A stretch of DNA of 64,000 bases, taken from contig SDZD01000012.1 of NCBI GenBank assembly GCA_004172935.1, positions 62,001 through 126,000 of the forward strand, written 5' to 3'. Below are positions 20,261-30,303 of this stretch, in pieces. Made by a program: the position numbers and the translations under genes. The number at the start of each line of letters is the position of its first letter. The first letter of the stretch is position 1. The DNA is from a bacterium. Its GTDB lineage: Bacteria > Armatimonadota > Abditibacteriia > Abditibacteriales > Abditibacteriaceae. The notes below the pieces were generated by a model that searched no databases, was not told the DNA's origin, and saw only the letters and a list, made by a program, of their open reading frames with translations.

Positions 20261-21070
20261 ATGAGAAATTTTCTACTTCCTCAGGAGATCACTCCCATCA
20301 AAAATCGCTCGAATGGTTTCACACTCATCGAGCTTCTTGTTGTCATTGCCATCATTGCCATTCTGGCCGCCATTCTCTTTCCCGTCTTCGCGAGGGCACG
20401 CGAAAACGCCCGCCGCTCCTCTTGCCAGTCCAACCTGAAGCAGATTGGTCTTGGACTGCTCCAATACACGCAAGACTATGACGAAACGTTGACCCCCAAA
20501 TATACCGGGCTAAATGGTTATGGCTTGTCGAACGTCGCCGCAGGGCGTCTCAAATGGATGGATTTGGTGCAACCCTACGTCAAAAGCGAGCAGATTTTCA
20601 ATTGCCCAAGCGACACGTGGGGAAGGACAGTGCAGATTTATGATGGTGGTGGCAACCAGACCCGCACCACTGCTCCTTATGCATTGAACGGTCCTGCATC
20701 GGGGGCAAACTATGGCTCTTACGGAATGAATACCTACTACGCGGAAGCGGGAGCACCGAGTCCCCCCAGCGGCAACCCCGACGCGCTGGTCAAACTCGCT
20801 CAAATCGAAGCCCCCGCGACCACAGTTTGGGTCATGGACACCGATGATATAGACGGGTATTCCTGGGGAGCTGGCGAAGACGCAAACAGCTACAATGTAC
20901 CGGCACCCTCTGGAAACCCGCAGGTCACAGGTCGATTGATTTCACGCCACCTCGATACCATTAGCGTCATGTATACCGATGGGCATGTTAAGTCATTGAA
21001 AATGGATGCGCTCTTGAAGAGGACCAGCAATGGTGTGACCGTTTCCGCCTTCACCTGCGAGGATGACTAA
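20261..21070 (+). CDS. DUF1559 / H-X9-DG pseudopilin-like protein
   Basis: [59 protein letters not shown]. Confidence 0.95.
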   Translation: MRNFLLPQEITPIKNRSNGFTLIELLVVIAIIAILAAILFPVFARARENARRSSCQSNLKQIGLGLLQYTQDYDETLTPKYTGLNGYGLSNVAAGRLKWMDLVQPYVKSEQIFNCPSDTWGRTVQIYDGGGNQTRTTAPYALNGPASGANYGSYGMNTYYAEAGAPSPPSGNPDALVKLAQIEAPATTVWVMDTDDIDGYSWGAGEDANSYNVPAPSGNPQVTGRLISRHLDTISVMYTDGHVKSLKMDALLKRTSNGVTVSAFTCEDD

Positions 21071-21164
21071 ACCTCGCACAATAAATCCCCCTTTCCTCAC
21101 CCTTATGCGAATACAAACCAGTACAGTTGATTCTAATGCTGTCGGTTCTAAATCGGGCGATTAT

Positions 21165-23315
21165 ATGAAAGCCAGACCGCACTCTCACACGCCAAACTCG
21201 GTGCGGAAGATGTTGCAGCGTCAGTGCGTTGTGGGCGGATTTTTGGCGCTGGTTGTGGTTGCTATGCCGTTGACTTCGACTGCCGTTTCTGCGGCACAAG
21301 CTCCCAAATCTCTTAGCGCCGAAGCGTTCAAGCCATTTATCGACGAGTTCAATACCGATGACAGGGAGCTTGTTGCGACTGGTATTTCCAATGCGAAGGC
21401 ATGGGATTACCTACGCCAGAACATTCCATTTTTTGAGTGCCCGGACAAGGAACTCGAAAAAACTTACTATTTTCGTTGGTGGACCTTTCGCAAACACATA
21501 CGTTCTATTCCCGGCGGGCGCTCAATCATCACTGAGTTCCTGCCGGATGTGCCGTGGGCAGGAAAGTACAACTCGATCTCGTGTGCGGCGGCCCATCATA
21601 TTGCCGAGGGCCGCTGGCTGCACGACTTAAAACTGCTCGATGACTATTCGAGTTTCTGGTTTCAAGAGGGCGAACCGCGCCGCTATTCGTTCCCTGTGGC
21701 CGATGCCCTGTGGGGGCGCTACCTTGTGACGGGACAAAAAGAGCCGATGGTGTCGCTGCTGCCCGATCTGGTACGCAATTACGCGGCGTGGACTCAGGAG
21801 AAACAAGACCCGAACGGACTGTACTGGCAGAGCGATGACCGCGATGGGATGGAGGTTTCGGTTGGCGGCAGCGGCTATCGCCCCACCATTAACTCCTATC
21901 AATATGGCGATGCGCGCGCTATCTCCGCAATTGCCGGTGTGGCCGGAAATCAGAATTTGGCAGGGGAGTTCAAGGCGAAAGCCGACGCGACACGCAAGGA
22001 AACCCTGAAGAATCTCTGGAACGAGCAGGGGCAATTTTTTGAAACCGTCGCACGCAATTCCGATGGCACATTGGGGAAGAGTGTGGGTGTTCGCGAACAG
22101 CTCGGCTACGTCCCCTGGGTTTATGGATTACCGGAAGCGAAGCACCTGGTAGCCTGGAAACAACTGACGGATGCGCAGGGATTCGCTGCCCCCTATGGGC
22201 CAACGAGCACTGAGCGGCGCCATCCCGGTTTTCGGCTTTCTTACGAAGGTCACGAATGCCAGTGGAATGGGCCTAGCTGGCCGTTTGCCACTTCCCAGAC
22301 CTTGACCGCTCTCGCCAATGTTTTAAACGGGCCTGGAACGGAGGTAATTTCAAAGAACGATTACTTTTCGATTCTAAGGGGCTATGCGCTTTCTCACCGT
22401 CTCAAGCGCGCGGATGGCAAAACCGTGTTCTGGATTGATGAGAACCTCAACCCCGACACAGGCGACTGGATTTCGCGCACCATACTTCAGAGAAACGCAG
22501 GTGGAGACGTTCAAAACCTGCCCGAACGCGGCAAAGATTATAACCATTCGACGTTTTGCGACCTGGTTATCAGCGGATTGATGGGACTGCGTCCTCGCGC
22601 CGACAACACCTTCGAAGTGAACCCTTTATTCCCTGCCAGTTGGAAATATGCGGCTCTGGATAATTTGCAGTATCATGGTCAGAAAGTCGCGATTTTCTGG
22701 GATTCAGAAGGCACTGTTTATGGGTGGGGGCGCGGATTAACCGTCGTCGTAAATGGGCGTAAAGCCGCGCACAGCGCAACGCTCACTCGGTTGACGGCCA
22801 CAATCCCCCCGGCTGTGCAGGTCAAGCCATCGCCAGTCACCAAGCCATCGCCGACAAATAATCTGGCGCTACACGTTGCAAGCGCCCCCAGCACATTTCC
22901 GCGTGTCACCGCTTCTTTCACTTCGCCGTACGATCAGGTTGAACAGGCCAACGATGGTATCATCAACCAGACCGACAATCCGCGCAGTCGTTGGACGGCG
23001 TATGGCTCTCCCAATCCTACCGATTGGCTGCAAGTCGAGTTCGAGCGTCCGCAAAGCTTCAACACTGTGGCGCTGGATATATTCGAGGACTCAGGAGCTG
23101 TCCGCGCCCCTCAAAGTATTCGAGTTCAGTTTTGGAACGGCACTGCATGGAATGATGTTGAAATCGAATCTCCGACGCCCATTCATGCGGGGCGAAACAC
23201 TCTGCGATTGCCAGCGCTAACGACCTCGAAAATTCGTGTCACTTTCACGCACACTCCAGGCTTTTTTACTGGCGTGAGCGAGTTGCAAGTTTTCAAGGAT
23301 TCGTCCAAAAATTAA
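21165..23315 (+). CDS. secreted (alpha/alpha)6-type glycoside hydrolase (MGH1/GH63-like) with C-terminal F5/8 type C domain
   Basis: Signal peptide QRQCVVGGFLALVVVAMPLTSTAVSAA; YYFRWWTFRKHI...EGHECQWNGPSWPFATSQTLTALANVL; discoidin-like NDGIINQTDNPRSRWTAYGSPNPTDWLQVEFERPQSFNTVALDIF. Track start 21063 overlaps the previous stop; the start at 21165 fits the signal peptide better. Confidence 0.82.
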   Translation: MKARPHSHTPNSVRKMLQRQCVVGGFLALVVVAMPLTSTAVSAAQAPKSLSAEAFKPFIDEFNTDDRELVATGISNAKAWDYLRQNIPFFECPDKELEKTYYFRWWTFRKHIRSIPGGRSIITEFLPDVPWAGKYNSISCAAAHHIAEGRWLHDLKLLDDYSSFWFQEGEPRRYSFPVADALWGRYLVTGQKEPMVSLLPDLVRNYAAWTQEKQDPNGLYWQSDDRDGMEVSVGGSGYRPTINSYQYGDARAISAIAGVAGNQNLAGEFKAKADATRKETLKNLWNEQGQFFETVARNSDGTLGKSVGVREQLGYVPWVYGLPEAKHLVAWKQLTDAQGFAAPYGPTSTERRHPGFRLSYEGHECQWNGPSWPFATSQTLTALANVLNGPGTEVISKNDYFSILRGYALSHRLKRADGKTVFWIDENLNPDTGDWISRTILQRNAGGDVQNLPERGKDYNHSTFCDLVISGLMGLRPRADNTFEVNPLFPASWKYAALDNLQYHGQKVAIFWDSEGTVYGWGRGLTVVVNGRKAAHSATLTRLTATIPPAVQVKPSPVTKPSPTNNLALHVASAPSTFPRVTASFTSPYDQVEQANDGIINQTDNPRSRWTAYGSPNPTDWLQVEFERPQSFNTVALDIFEDSGAVRAPQSIRVQFWNGTAWNDVEIESPTPIHAGRNTLRLPALTTSKIRVTFTHTPGFFTGVSELQVFKDSSKN

Positions 23316-23360
23316 TCTGTTTCGCGGAGACCGGAGTCCCCAACACGAAATTGCCAGCCT

Positions 23361-24401
23361 ATGCGACCTCATCAAAAAGAAGACAGTCGGTTGAAAAATG
23401 TGACCATCGTGGATGTCGCTGAAGCAGCGGGCGTAACGGCGATGACGGTATCCAGAGTGATGAAGGGCTACAAACACGTATCGCCCAAAACCAGGGAAAA
23501 AGTTCTTCGCGTTGCGGGAGAAATGAACTACACAGTGAATATGACGGCCAGGGCGCTTGTCACCGGCCAGACGGGTATCATCGCCGTCATCACTGAACAC
23601 TTGAATCATCCTTATTTTGCCAACCTTATTCATCATTTGGAGCTACAACTGGCCTCTCAGGGTTATGTGATGCGGCTATTGTACACCGATGAGGAACTAG
23701 ATTCTTTAGTGCATTCGACCAAATCATCTGCAGTCGATGGCATTATTGTCGCGGGGCTTCATGGGCGTGTCCAGGAGTATTTGAGACGGAGAACAGATGA
23801 GTCTCAGCCTTGTGTGTTCATCAGTCCAGAGAGTTTCTCCGAAGCCGACTATATTCGAATCGACTTTCGCCCAGCGCTTACTGAGGCCATCCAATTGATG
23901 ATAACAGCAGGGCGCAAACGCATCGCCTATGTGGGAATCGGCACACTCGACTTCCCACATCAAATGCTCCACTGGGAGGGCCGTCCCTCGACCTATCGCG
24001 ATGAAATGGAAAAGGCGGGCCGCCGTGTCGAGCTTATCGGTGTCAACCCCAGCATAGAGATAGATTCACCGGCACGGATTGAAGCGCTCAAAGATTACTT
24101 TCAGACGAATGGCTGTCCAGACGGTCTGGTTTGCTTTCACGATGAAATCGCGCTCCATGTTTTCCGTGCCTTGACCGATTTGGGGTATCGCATCCCCGAT
24201 GAAGTCATGCTAGTTGGATGCGACGATTTGCCCTTCATGAAGTTTATTGAACCCCCGCTCAGTTCTATTGCTGAACCGATGGCAGAAATCTGCGCCCTGG
24301 CCTGGAAGTTTCTTCAAATGCGTATTGCCGCCCCTGACCTCCCCCTGCAATGCGCCACCATTACACCCCAATTAATGGTCCGCAAATCTCTATTAGCGTA
24401 A
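23361..24401 (+). CDS. LacI family transcriptional regulator
   Basis: VTIVDVAEAAGVTAMTVSRVMKGYKHVSPKTREKVLRVAGEMNYTVNMTARALVTGQTGIIAVI. Confidence 0.95.
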   Translation: MRPHQKEDSRLKNVTIVDVAEAAGVTAMTVSRVMKGYKHVSPKTREKVLRVAGEMNYTVNMTARALVTGQTGIIAVITEHLNHPYFANLIHHLELQLASQGYVMRLLYTDEELDSLVHSTKSSAVDGIIVAGLHGRVQEYLRRRTDESQPCVFISPESFSEADYIRIDFRPALTEAIQLMITAGRKRIAYVGIGTLDFPHQMLHWEGRPSTYRDEMEKAGRRVELIGVNPSIEIDSPARIEALKDYFQTNGCPDGLVCFHDEIALHVFRALTDLGYRIPDEVMLVGCDDLPFMKFIEPPLSSIAEPMAEICALAWKFLQMRIAAPDLPLQCATITPQLMVRKSLLA

Positions 24402-24501
24402 CTGCATATGTATTGGAGTAAAAATCTCCCTAATATAGTCCTCCCCTCAAAACTCCAACGGAAGTTGAAGCAGTGACTCTAAAGAAAAGAGACACGATGC
24501 T

Positions 24502-24640
24502 CTACTCTCTTTTGTAAACGACCTCAACACCGATGGCTTCGAGTTCGGGCCACGGTTGGTCGCTGACAACTAAATCCAGATTTTCGGGCGCCAGTACCAG
24601 ATGAGATACGCCTGAATTCTGACCTGCTCCGCTTCCATCA
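24502..24640 (-). pseudogene. possible C-terminal gene remnant
   Basis: Minus-frame ...NSGVSHLVLAPENLDLVVSDQPWPELEAIGVEVVYKRE*: protein-like but no start codon or upstream body. Confidence 0.3.
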
Positions 24641-24961
24641 GTTTATTAGCCCACCACATATCCATCCGTATGGCACTGTGGGTCGTGGTCATTCCCGGCC
24701 TAATCATCGCTTTCTTAGCCTCCCGCCTACTGCGTTCAAGCGGAACCGCCGCTCAGGTAACTTGTACCTCATGAATAGGTAGGCATATCATCGGCCGGAC
24801 GACTCGCTAAGCTCAAAACATGAAACTTCAACTCATTCTTGAGCGGAGCAGGCCAATTGTGAGCGCCTGATTTCACGCAGAGAGTGCGTCATCATAAGTC
24901 CTCCTGTTGCGTGTTTCAAATAAAATGAAGCCATAACTCTGGATAAAGGAGTTCTTCACTG

Positions 24962-25966
24962 ATGTCTCTCATTTTCGGATGCTTTTTTGGCTTCATCGCG
25001 TGGTTCCTGGTTCGCTATTTGATGGCTGGTCTTTATACGGTCAACCAAAACGAGCGGGCCGTCAAAACCATTTTTGGCAGGGCCGAACGAATACCTGGAG
25101 TCTCAACGCTCGACACTCCCATCGCCGACCATCTGCGCCCTGAGGAAAGGGAACGTTACCATTACCCTCAAGTGCGCGTCATCATGCCGGGTGGACCCTA
25201 TTTTCGCTGGCCGTGGGAGCGCATTTACAAAGTGTCAATCGCAACCCAGACAGTCAACATGGCCTATGACCCCGAAGACCCACTCGCCAACAGCGCGGGT
25301 CAATTGCTCGAAGCAGTCACCAAAGATCAACTCAACACCGGACTCAACGGCCAGATTCGCTACCGTGTTTCCGAGCAGAATCTGTATGCCTATCTCTTCG
25401 GCGTCAAGCAGCCCCTCGTTCACGTCATGGGCTACTTTATCTCCGTGCTACGCGAACGAATCGCGAACTTTGAAGCCCCCGACCATCCAGAGGGAGTGGC
25501 GCTGGGTTCCCAACCTCTCGATGCCAGCATCGTGACGGGCGTCTCCATCAACGATTTGCGTAAGAACTTGCGCGACCTCAACGAGCATATGGAGCGGGAG
25601 TGCCAATCTTCCGTGGCGCGCTACGGTATTACTCTCGACGCCTCTTTAATCACCGGAATCGACCCGCCATCGGAAGTGGAATCGGCCCTTGCTGCCATCA
25701 ACACCGCGCATAACCACGTTTCTTCCGACATCAGCCTCGCGCAAGCCGCAGCCGACCAGAAAATCGTGCAGTCGAAGCGCGCCGTGGAAATCGAAACCCT
25801 CAACGCTCAGGCCGAAGTCGAACCGCTCAATGCACTGGCGGCGCAGCTCAGCGAACTCAAGCAAAGCGGCCCGAACGCCTTGCCAGCCTATCTGCGCAAC
25901 GTGCGCTTAAAACTCTACTCGCGCGCGGGACAGGCGATTCTAGAAACCAACGGAGCCAAACAATGA
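24962..25966 (+). CDS. SPFH/Band 7 domain protein
   Basis: N-terminal TM then LYTVNQNERAVKTIFGRAERI...; C-terminal Ala/Glu-rich coiled coil. Confidence 0.82.
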   Translation: MSLIFGCFFGFIAWFLVRYLMAGLYTVNQNERAVKTIFGRAERIPGVSTLDTPIADHLRPEERERYHYPQVRVIMPGGPYFRWPWERIYKVSIATQTVNMAYDPEDPLANSAGQLLEAVTKDQLNTGLNGQIRYRVSEQNLYAYLFGVKQPLVHVMGYFISVLRERIANFEAPDHPEGVALGSQPLDASIVTGVSINDLRKNLRDLNEHMERECQSSVARYGITLDASLITGIDPPSEVESALAAINTAHNHVSSDISLAQAAADQKIVQSKRAVEIETLNAQAEVEPLNALAAQLSELKQSGPNALPAYLRNVRLKLYSRAGQAILETNGAKQ

Positions 25967-26892
25967 ACAGCCTTTTTACCGTGATGCTGCTGACATTCGT
26001 CAGTCTGTTTATTCTGGTGCCGCTCATGTCGGCAATTGTTCGCTCCTTTGGCCTCTACACCATCGTCGAGGAAGGCCGCTGCCATGTTTACGTTCTCTTC
26101 GGCAAAGTCATCGCGATTCTCGATGAACCCGGCCCCTACTTTTTGCTGGCGAAATTGGGCGCGAACGGCCTGATAGTCAACTGGCTGGGCAAATGCCATG
26201 TGCTCGACATGCGCCTCGACCAACAATATCTGCGCAGTCAAGCCGTCAACTCGGAAGAAGGCGCGCCGATGGGAATTGGTATCTGGTACGAAATGTATAT
26301 CAGCGACCCCGTCTCCTACCTTTTCAAAAACGCCGACCCGCGCGGCTCTCTTGCCGCCAACGTCAGCAATACCACCGTGCGCTGCCTCAGTAACATGCCG
26401 CTCGCGGAGATGCTCGAAACGCGCCACACCATGAGTCAGGTCGTGCGCGACGAGGTATCGCCCAAGTCCCACGAGTGGGGTTATCGACTAGGCTCCGTCT
26501 ACATCCGCAAAGTCCATTTCCGCGATGCCGGAATGATACGTCAAATCGAAGAGAAGGTCGTCAACCGCTTGCGTCAGGTCACCTCGGCCATCAAGCAAGA
26601 TGGCGCCAACCAGGTCAGCATCATCACCAGCACAGCCGACCGACAAGCCTCGGTCGAATTTGCGCGCGCTCAAGCCATGCGCCCCCTTATTGTTGGTGCC
26701 GCTCTCCATAAGCTCTCCGCAGACCCCGAAGTCGTCAACACCATGTTCGAGATTCTCGAAACTCAGCGACTGCTTGAAAGCCAAGCCCGCATCACATTGA
26801 TTCCAGAAAAAAACGAACTGCTCACCCAACTTCTGGTTTCGAACTCAGCGCCAACACTGCCACCACCGACGCCTATTAATCCGAAGAAATAG
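25963..26892 (+). CDS. SPFH/stomatin-like protein
   Basis: N-terminal TM; FGLYTIVEEGRCHVYVLFGKVIAILDEPGPYFLLAKLG; RLRQVTSAIKQDGANQVSIITSTADRQASVEFARAQAMRP; ATGA overlap with the preceding SPFH gene. Confidence 0.82.
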   Translation: MNSLFTVMLLTFVSLFILVPLMSAIVRSFGLYTIVEEGRCHVYVLFGKVIAILDEPGPYFLLAKLGANGLIVNWLGKCHVLDMRLDQQYLRSQAVNSEEGAPMGIGIWYEMYISDPVSYLFKNADPRGSLAANVSNTTVRCLSNMPLAEMLETRHTMSQVVRDEVSPKSHEWGYRLGSVYIRKVHFRDAGMIRQIEEKVVNRLRQVTSAIKQDGANQVSIITSTADRQASVEFARAQAMRPLIVGAALHKLSADPEVVNTMFEILETQRLLESQARITLIPEKNELLTQLLVSNSAPTLPPPTPINPKK

Positions 26893-26933
26893 CTTTTGAA
26901 CAAGCAGGAGGAGTACGCAAAATTATCCCCCCC

Positions 26934-27371
26934 TCAAATCCTCAAGTTCCACGATTCGATCTCCTCGCTGGAAAAACCCACTACCCACTCCGCCTTCTCA
27001 TGGGCACTGGCATCAACCAAACATCCACTTAACCAACATCCACGCCGAAAAAAGGCTATCCACTTCTCAATGAACCGCTGCTGCTTTTCAGGTTCAATCA
27101 TCCATTCCATGTCCAGTTCTTCGCGATATTCTTCCGAGGAATAGCACATGAATCCCCCATGAAGGTCATTTTCCATTTGCTGAAGTAGCGAGTAACGAAT
27201 TCCCCCCAATTCACATTGAACATATAGAACCACAGAATCGCTCACGCTGATTTCCAAACAAGGATTGCTATCGTAGTCCCGCCCCCATTTTGGTTGCTCA
27301 CCTGATTTCTGCTCCGGCGCCCATATCCGCATTAGCCGCCCCGCCAACTCCTTCACCTCCTGCTCGGTCAT
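26934..27371 (-). CDS. small cytosolic protein, paralogue of 27469-27906
   Basis: 145 aa; C-term RRGCWLSGCLVDASAHEKAEWVVGFSSEEIESWNLRI shared with its neighbour. Confidence 0.65.
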   Translation of the reverse strand: MTEQEVKELAGRLMRIWAPEQKSGEQPKWGRDYDSNPCLEISVSDSVVLYVQCELGGIRYSLLQQMENDLHGGFMCYSSEEYREELDMEWMIEPEKQQRFIEKWIAFFRRGCWLSGCLVDASAHEKAEWVVGFSSEEIESWNLRI

Positions 27372-27468
27372 AGCCGCTCAAGTGTGAGGCTCTGCTCATG
27401 CGTCCATACCGACAGTACCAATTCGGAACCCGCGAAATGCACCAGTGATTTCAATCCTATCTTTTCTC

Positions 27469-27906
27469 TCAAATCTTCAAGTCCCACGCTTCTATCTCTT
27501 CGCGGCTTAAGCCATGCATCCACGCCTCTTTCTCATGAGCAGTCGCTTCAATGGGAAGATTACAAAGCCAACAGGCACGACGAAGAATAGGCCACCAAGG
27601 GGCGGCGCGGGGGTCGTCCCGAAGAAGCCTCACATCAAGAGGTGGTGCATTGTTATCAAGGACAAACAAACCATCCTCCCAATAAACGCTGATATCAGGG
27701 GTATGCAGCATCATGATACCAATGCTGTCTACGAAAGCGAAAATCTGCACGTTCACATCATCGTGACCGGGATAAGGAAAGTGAAATAGGTGTAGAGTCC
27801 GTGTATCATCCAGCTCAAGCAAATCGGGGCTAAAAACCTCGACGCCCCAGATTCTCTTCACGCGCGCTTCCCACGCCATAAACGCTCTGGTTTCTTCTTC
27901 TCCCAT
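27469..27906 (-). CDS. small cytosolic protein, paralogue of 26934-27371
   Basis: 145 aa; C-term RRACWLCNLPIEATAHEKEAWMHGLSREEIEAWDLKI. Confidence 0.65.
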   Translation of the reverse strand: MGEEETRAFMAWEARVKRIWGVEVFSPDLLELDDTRTLHLFHFPYPGHDDVNVQIFAFVDSIGIMMLHTPDISVYWEDGLFVLDNNAPPLDVRLLRDDPRAAPWWPILRRACWLCNLPIEATAHEKEAWMHGLSREEIEAWDLKI

Positions 27907-27962
27907 AACATCCCCTTCACCAATTAATTACAACGATAGTAACAGGGAACGACAAAATCGAC

Positions 27963-29453
27963 TCAAAGCGCTGGATAAAGTTGGTACTGGCCCCAGGTAT
28001 CCTCAAAACGCAACACGTCGGTCTTTTTCGTCGGGGCTTTGATGGTGTTGTTCGCTCCTTTGTCGAGGACGGGCGCATTCGATTCAACGGTGCTATTGTT
28101 GGCTTTGGTGCCCAGCACCACACCTATTCCCGTCTTGTTATCAAGTACAAGCCCCGTCGTAGGCAGAACACCTTTATCGCTGTCGATATTCGTCGCGGTA
28201 CGATGGCGCCATTCGCGCCACGCCTGCGAAACCATGATGAAAGCGTTGTCGGGATACTTCGACTTGCCGCTGCGCGTCAGGGTCACCTTGTTATTGGTGC
28301 CGCTGATAATAGCAATGGGCCACAACCCAACCGGGGCCTCGTCGCCCGTCAGTTCGATCTGTGCCGAAACGTTGTTGCCGCCACGCCTGAAGAACAACAG
28401 TGGGCCATTCAACGCATCGCCCTTGCAACCAACGATGCTGGTGTTCCCCACTCTGGCGGGCGTGAATCCGGTTTCGCAGTTCCATGCCTCGCAATTTTTG
28501 ATTTCGAGCGTGCCCTCCACATCGACCATCGCATAGGCATCGCGCATACGCAACACACGGCAATTCTCGATGCGAATGTTTTTGACTGCCCCATAAACAC
28601 CCGTTGGGCCATAAACGCGGATACCATCCTCCGATTTCGATAGGCGAATATCGGGGTTAATCTTCTGGCCATAGGTCGTCTTCCCGTACTGTTGATAAAG
28701 CGGGTCGGCGATAACGTCGTTACTCGAAGCCAGGGGGCCAGCTTCGACGGTGCAGTTTCTGACCGTTATATCGTGCGAGCCTTCCTGAAAAAAGATGCCA
28801 TGACCAAAAGCGCGCACATGAAGCGTGACGCCTTCAATCGTGACGTTGCCCGCGCCTTTGCCCACGCGAACGCCGCAGTTTTTCGAGTGCTCGAAGAAGG
28901 GCGTCCCATCGGGTTGGTTGCCATTGGCGGGTCGAGCGCCCTTGCCAAAAGCATCGCCCGAACCATAGGGCCGCGAACCGCGCGTCGTGATTTCGCAGTT
29001 GCGCAACACATCGCCCGACCCGATGATCTCGACCGTGTTGGTTGACATATCGGCGACGCTTTCCTCGCCATCCACGACCTCCACCGATAGCTTCAACCCA
29101 TCCACCGTCACGTTCTCACCGCTCATTTGCAAGATGCGCGCGGTGTTCTCATGCCCGCGCCCAAACCCCTTCAACTGGCGCGAATCGACCCGAATATGGC
29201 AGTTCGCGAAGTTGAACGACGAATTGGCCCCACTCAAATCGAGGAAAGGATTGCTGCCGTTCGATTCGAGCCAGTAATCGCCCGCTTTCAGCGTCACCCG
29301 TTGGTTCGGCTTGCTGGCAACGGCGCGCAACTCGGCCAAACTCGAAACAGTAACCGGAGTCGCCGCAGTCTGCGAATGACACGAAGAAACCGCGCTCGAA
29401 AACATCAGCAGCCCGAAACAATAGCTAAGGCGACTCTGCGATTGATTGAACAT
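27963..29453 (-). CDS. secreted parallel beta-helix protein, PL6/chondroitinase-B-like
   Basis: MFNQSQSRLSYCFGLLMFSSAVSSCHS signal; VSSLAELRAVASKPNQRVTLKAGDYWL; repeated beta-helix turns. Confidence 0.8.
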   Translation of the reverse strand: MFNQSQSRLSYCFGLLMFSSAVSSCHSQTAATPVTVSSLAELRAVASKPNQRVTLKAGDYWLESNGSNPFLDLSGANSSFNFANCHIRVDSRQLKGFGRGHENTARILQMSGENVTVDGLKLSVEVVDGEESVADMSTNTVEIIGSGDVLRNCEITTRGSRPYGSGDAFGKGARPANGNQPDGTPFFEHSKNCGVRVGKGAGNVTIEGVTLHVRAFGHGIFFQEGSHDITVRNCTVEAGPLASSNDVIADPLYQQYGKTTYGQKINPDIRLSKSEDGIRVYGPTGVYGAVKNIRIENCRVLRMRDAYAMVDVEGTLEIKNCEAWNCETGFTPARVGNTSIVGCKGDALNGPLLFFRRGGNNVSAQIELTGDEAPVGLWPIAIISGTNNKVTLTRSGKSKYPDNAFIMVSQAWREWRHRTATNIDSDKGVLPTTGLVLDNKTGIGVVLGTKANNSTVESNAPVLDKGANNTIKAPTKKTDVLRFEDTWGQYQLYPAL

Positions 29454-29478
29454 AGAGTGGTATCTGGAATAAATTCCC

Positions 29479-30258
29479 TCAGGCTCCAGCCGTTGTCGCG
29501 TTGCTGACACGAAAAGTCGGGGTGCTGTTTCCTGCGCCGTTTTTGGTGATTCGCTCCGGCTTGAACCATTTCACGTGCCCATCGGCGAAGGCATAGTTGC
29601 TTCCTTCGAGGTGGCGCAACGGGTAATCGAGCGCCGCCGGATTCCAACGCCCGTTGCTCTGCGCCAATCCGCCTCCGGCGCAGGTGGCCCGACCATTCGC
29701 CCAGTTATCGGCCATATGCCCCTGCCCATCGCCCAGCAGGATGGTTTCGGTTGGCGCCTCGAACTGGCTCAGGTTGCGCCCGCCCACTCCCGCCGGATTA
29801 TCGAAGCTCCCGCTACAAGCACCCGAACCATCGGAGCCGATGTTCGCATTGTAGAAGTAATCGACGAACCCAACCACACTAGGCGCCGCAGTCACGGTGG
29901 TTGCGCTCTCGCTGGGGCACTGCAAGATTTGGCGGCTCTTGATGTAAGACGTTACAGGCGAAGGAAACGAGGCGCTGCGGTCTGTCGCCCAACCACAGTC
30001 GCCGTTGTTAGCGCACCCCGTCGCTCTCCACATCGGATAGCGCTCATCGTAGTCCTGCGTGTACTGGGCAAAGGCTAACCCTAACTGCTTCAAGTTGCTC
30101 AAACAGGACGATTTGCGCGCGTTTTCCCGCGCTCTGGCGAATACCGGAAACAAGATGGCGGCCAGAATAGCGATGATGGCAATAACAACTAAAAGCTCGA
30201 TAAGTGTGAATGCGCGATCAACCAAAGCATTATTGGCGCGAGAGTGAAACTGTTTCAT
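29479..30258 (-). CDS. DUF1559 / H-X9-DG pseudopilin-like protein
   Basis: [59 protein letters not shown]. Confidence 0.95.
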   Translation of the reverse strand: MKQFHSRANNALVDRAFTLIELLVVIAIIAILAAILFPVFARARENARKSSCLSNLKQLGLAFAQYTQDYDERYPMWRATGCANNGDCGWATDRSASFPSPVTSYIKSRQILQCPSESATTVTAAPSVVGFVDYFYNANIGSDGSGACSGSFDNPAGVGGRNLSQFEAPTETILLGDGQGHMADNWANGRATCAGGGLAQSNGRWNPAALDYPLRHLEGSNYAFADGHVKWFKPERITKNGAGNSTPTFRVSNATTAGA

Positions 30259-30303
30259 TTTGGAATCGAAATTGATCTGGGTAAACGAGAAGCCTTGGCT
30301 TCT

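Noticed and set aside
26934-27906. Calling the small paralogues SMI1/KNR4 immunity proteins
   Set aside because: The tandem arrangement is suggestive, but no diagnostic SMI1/KNR4 motif or adjacent toxin is visible.
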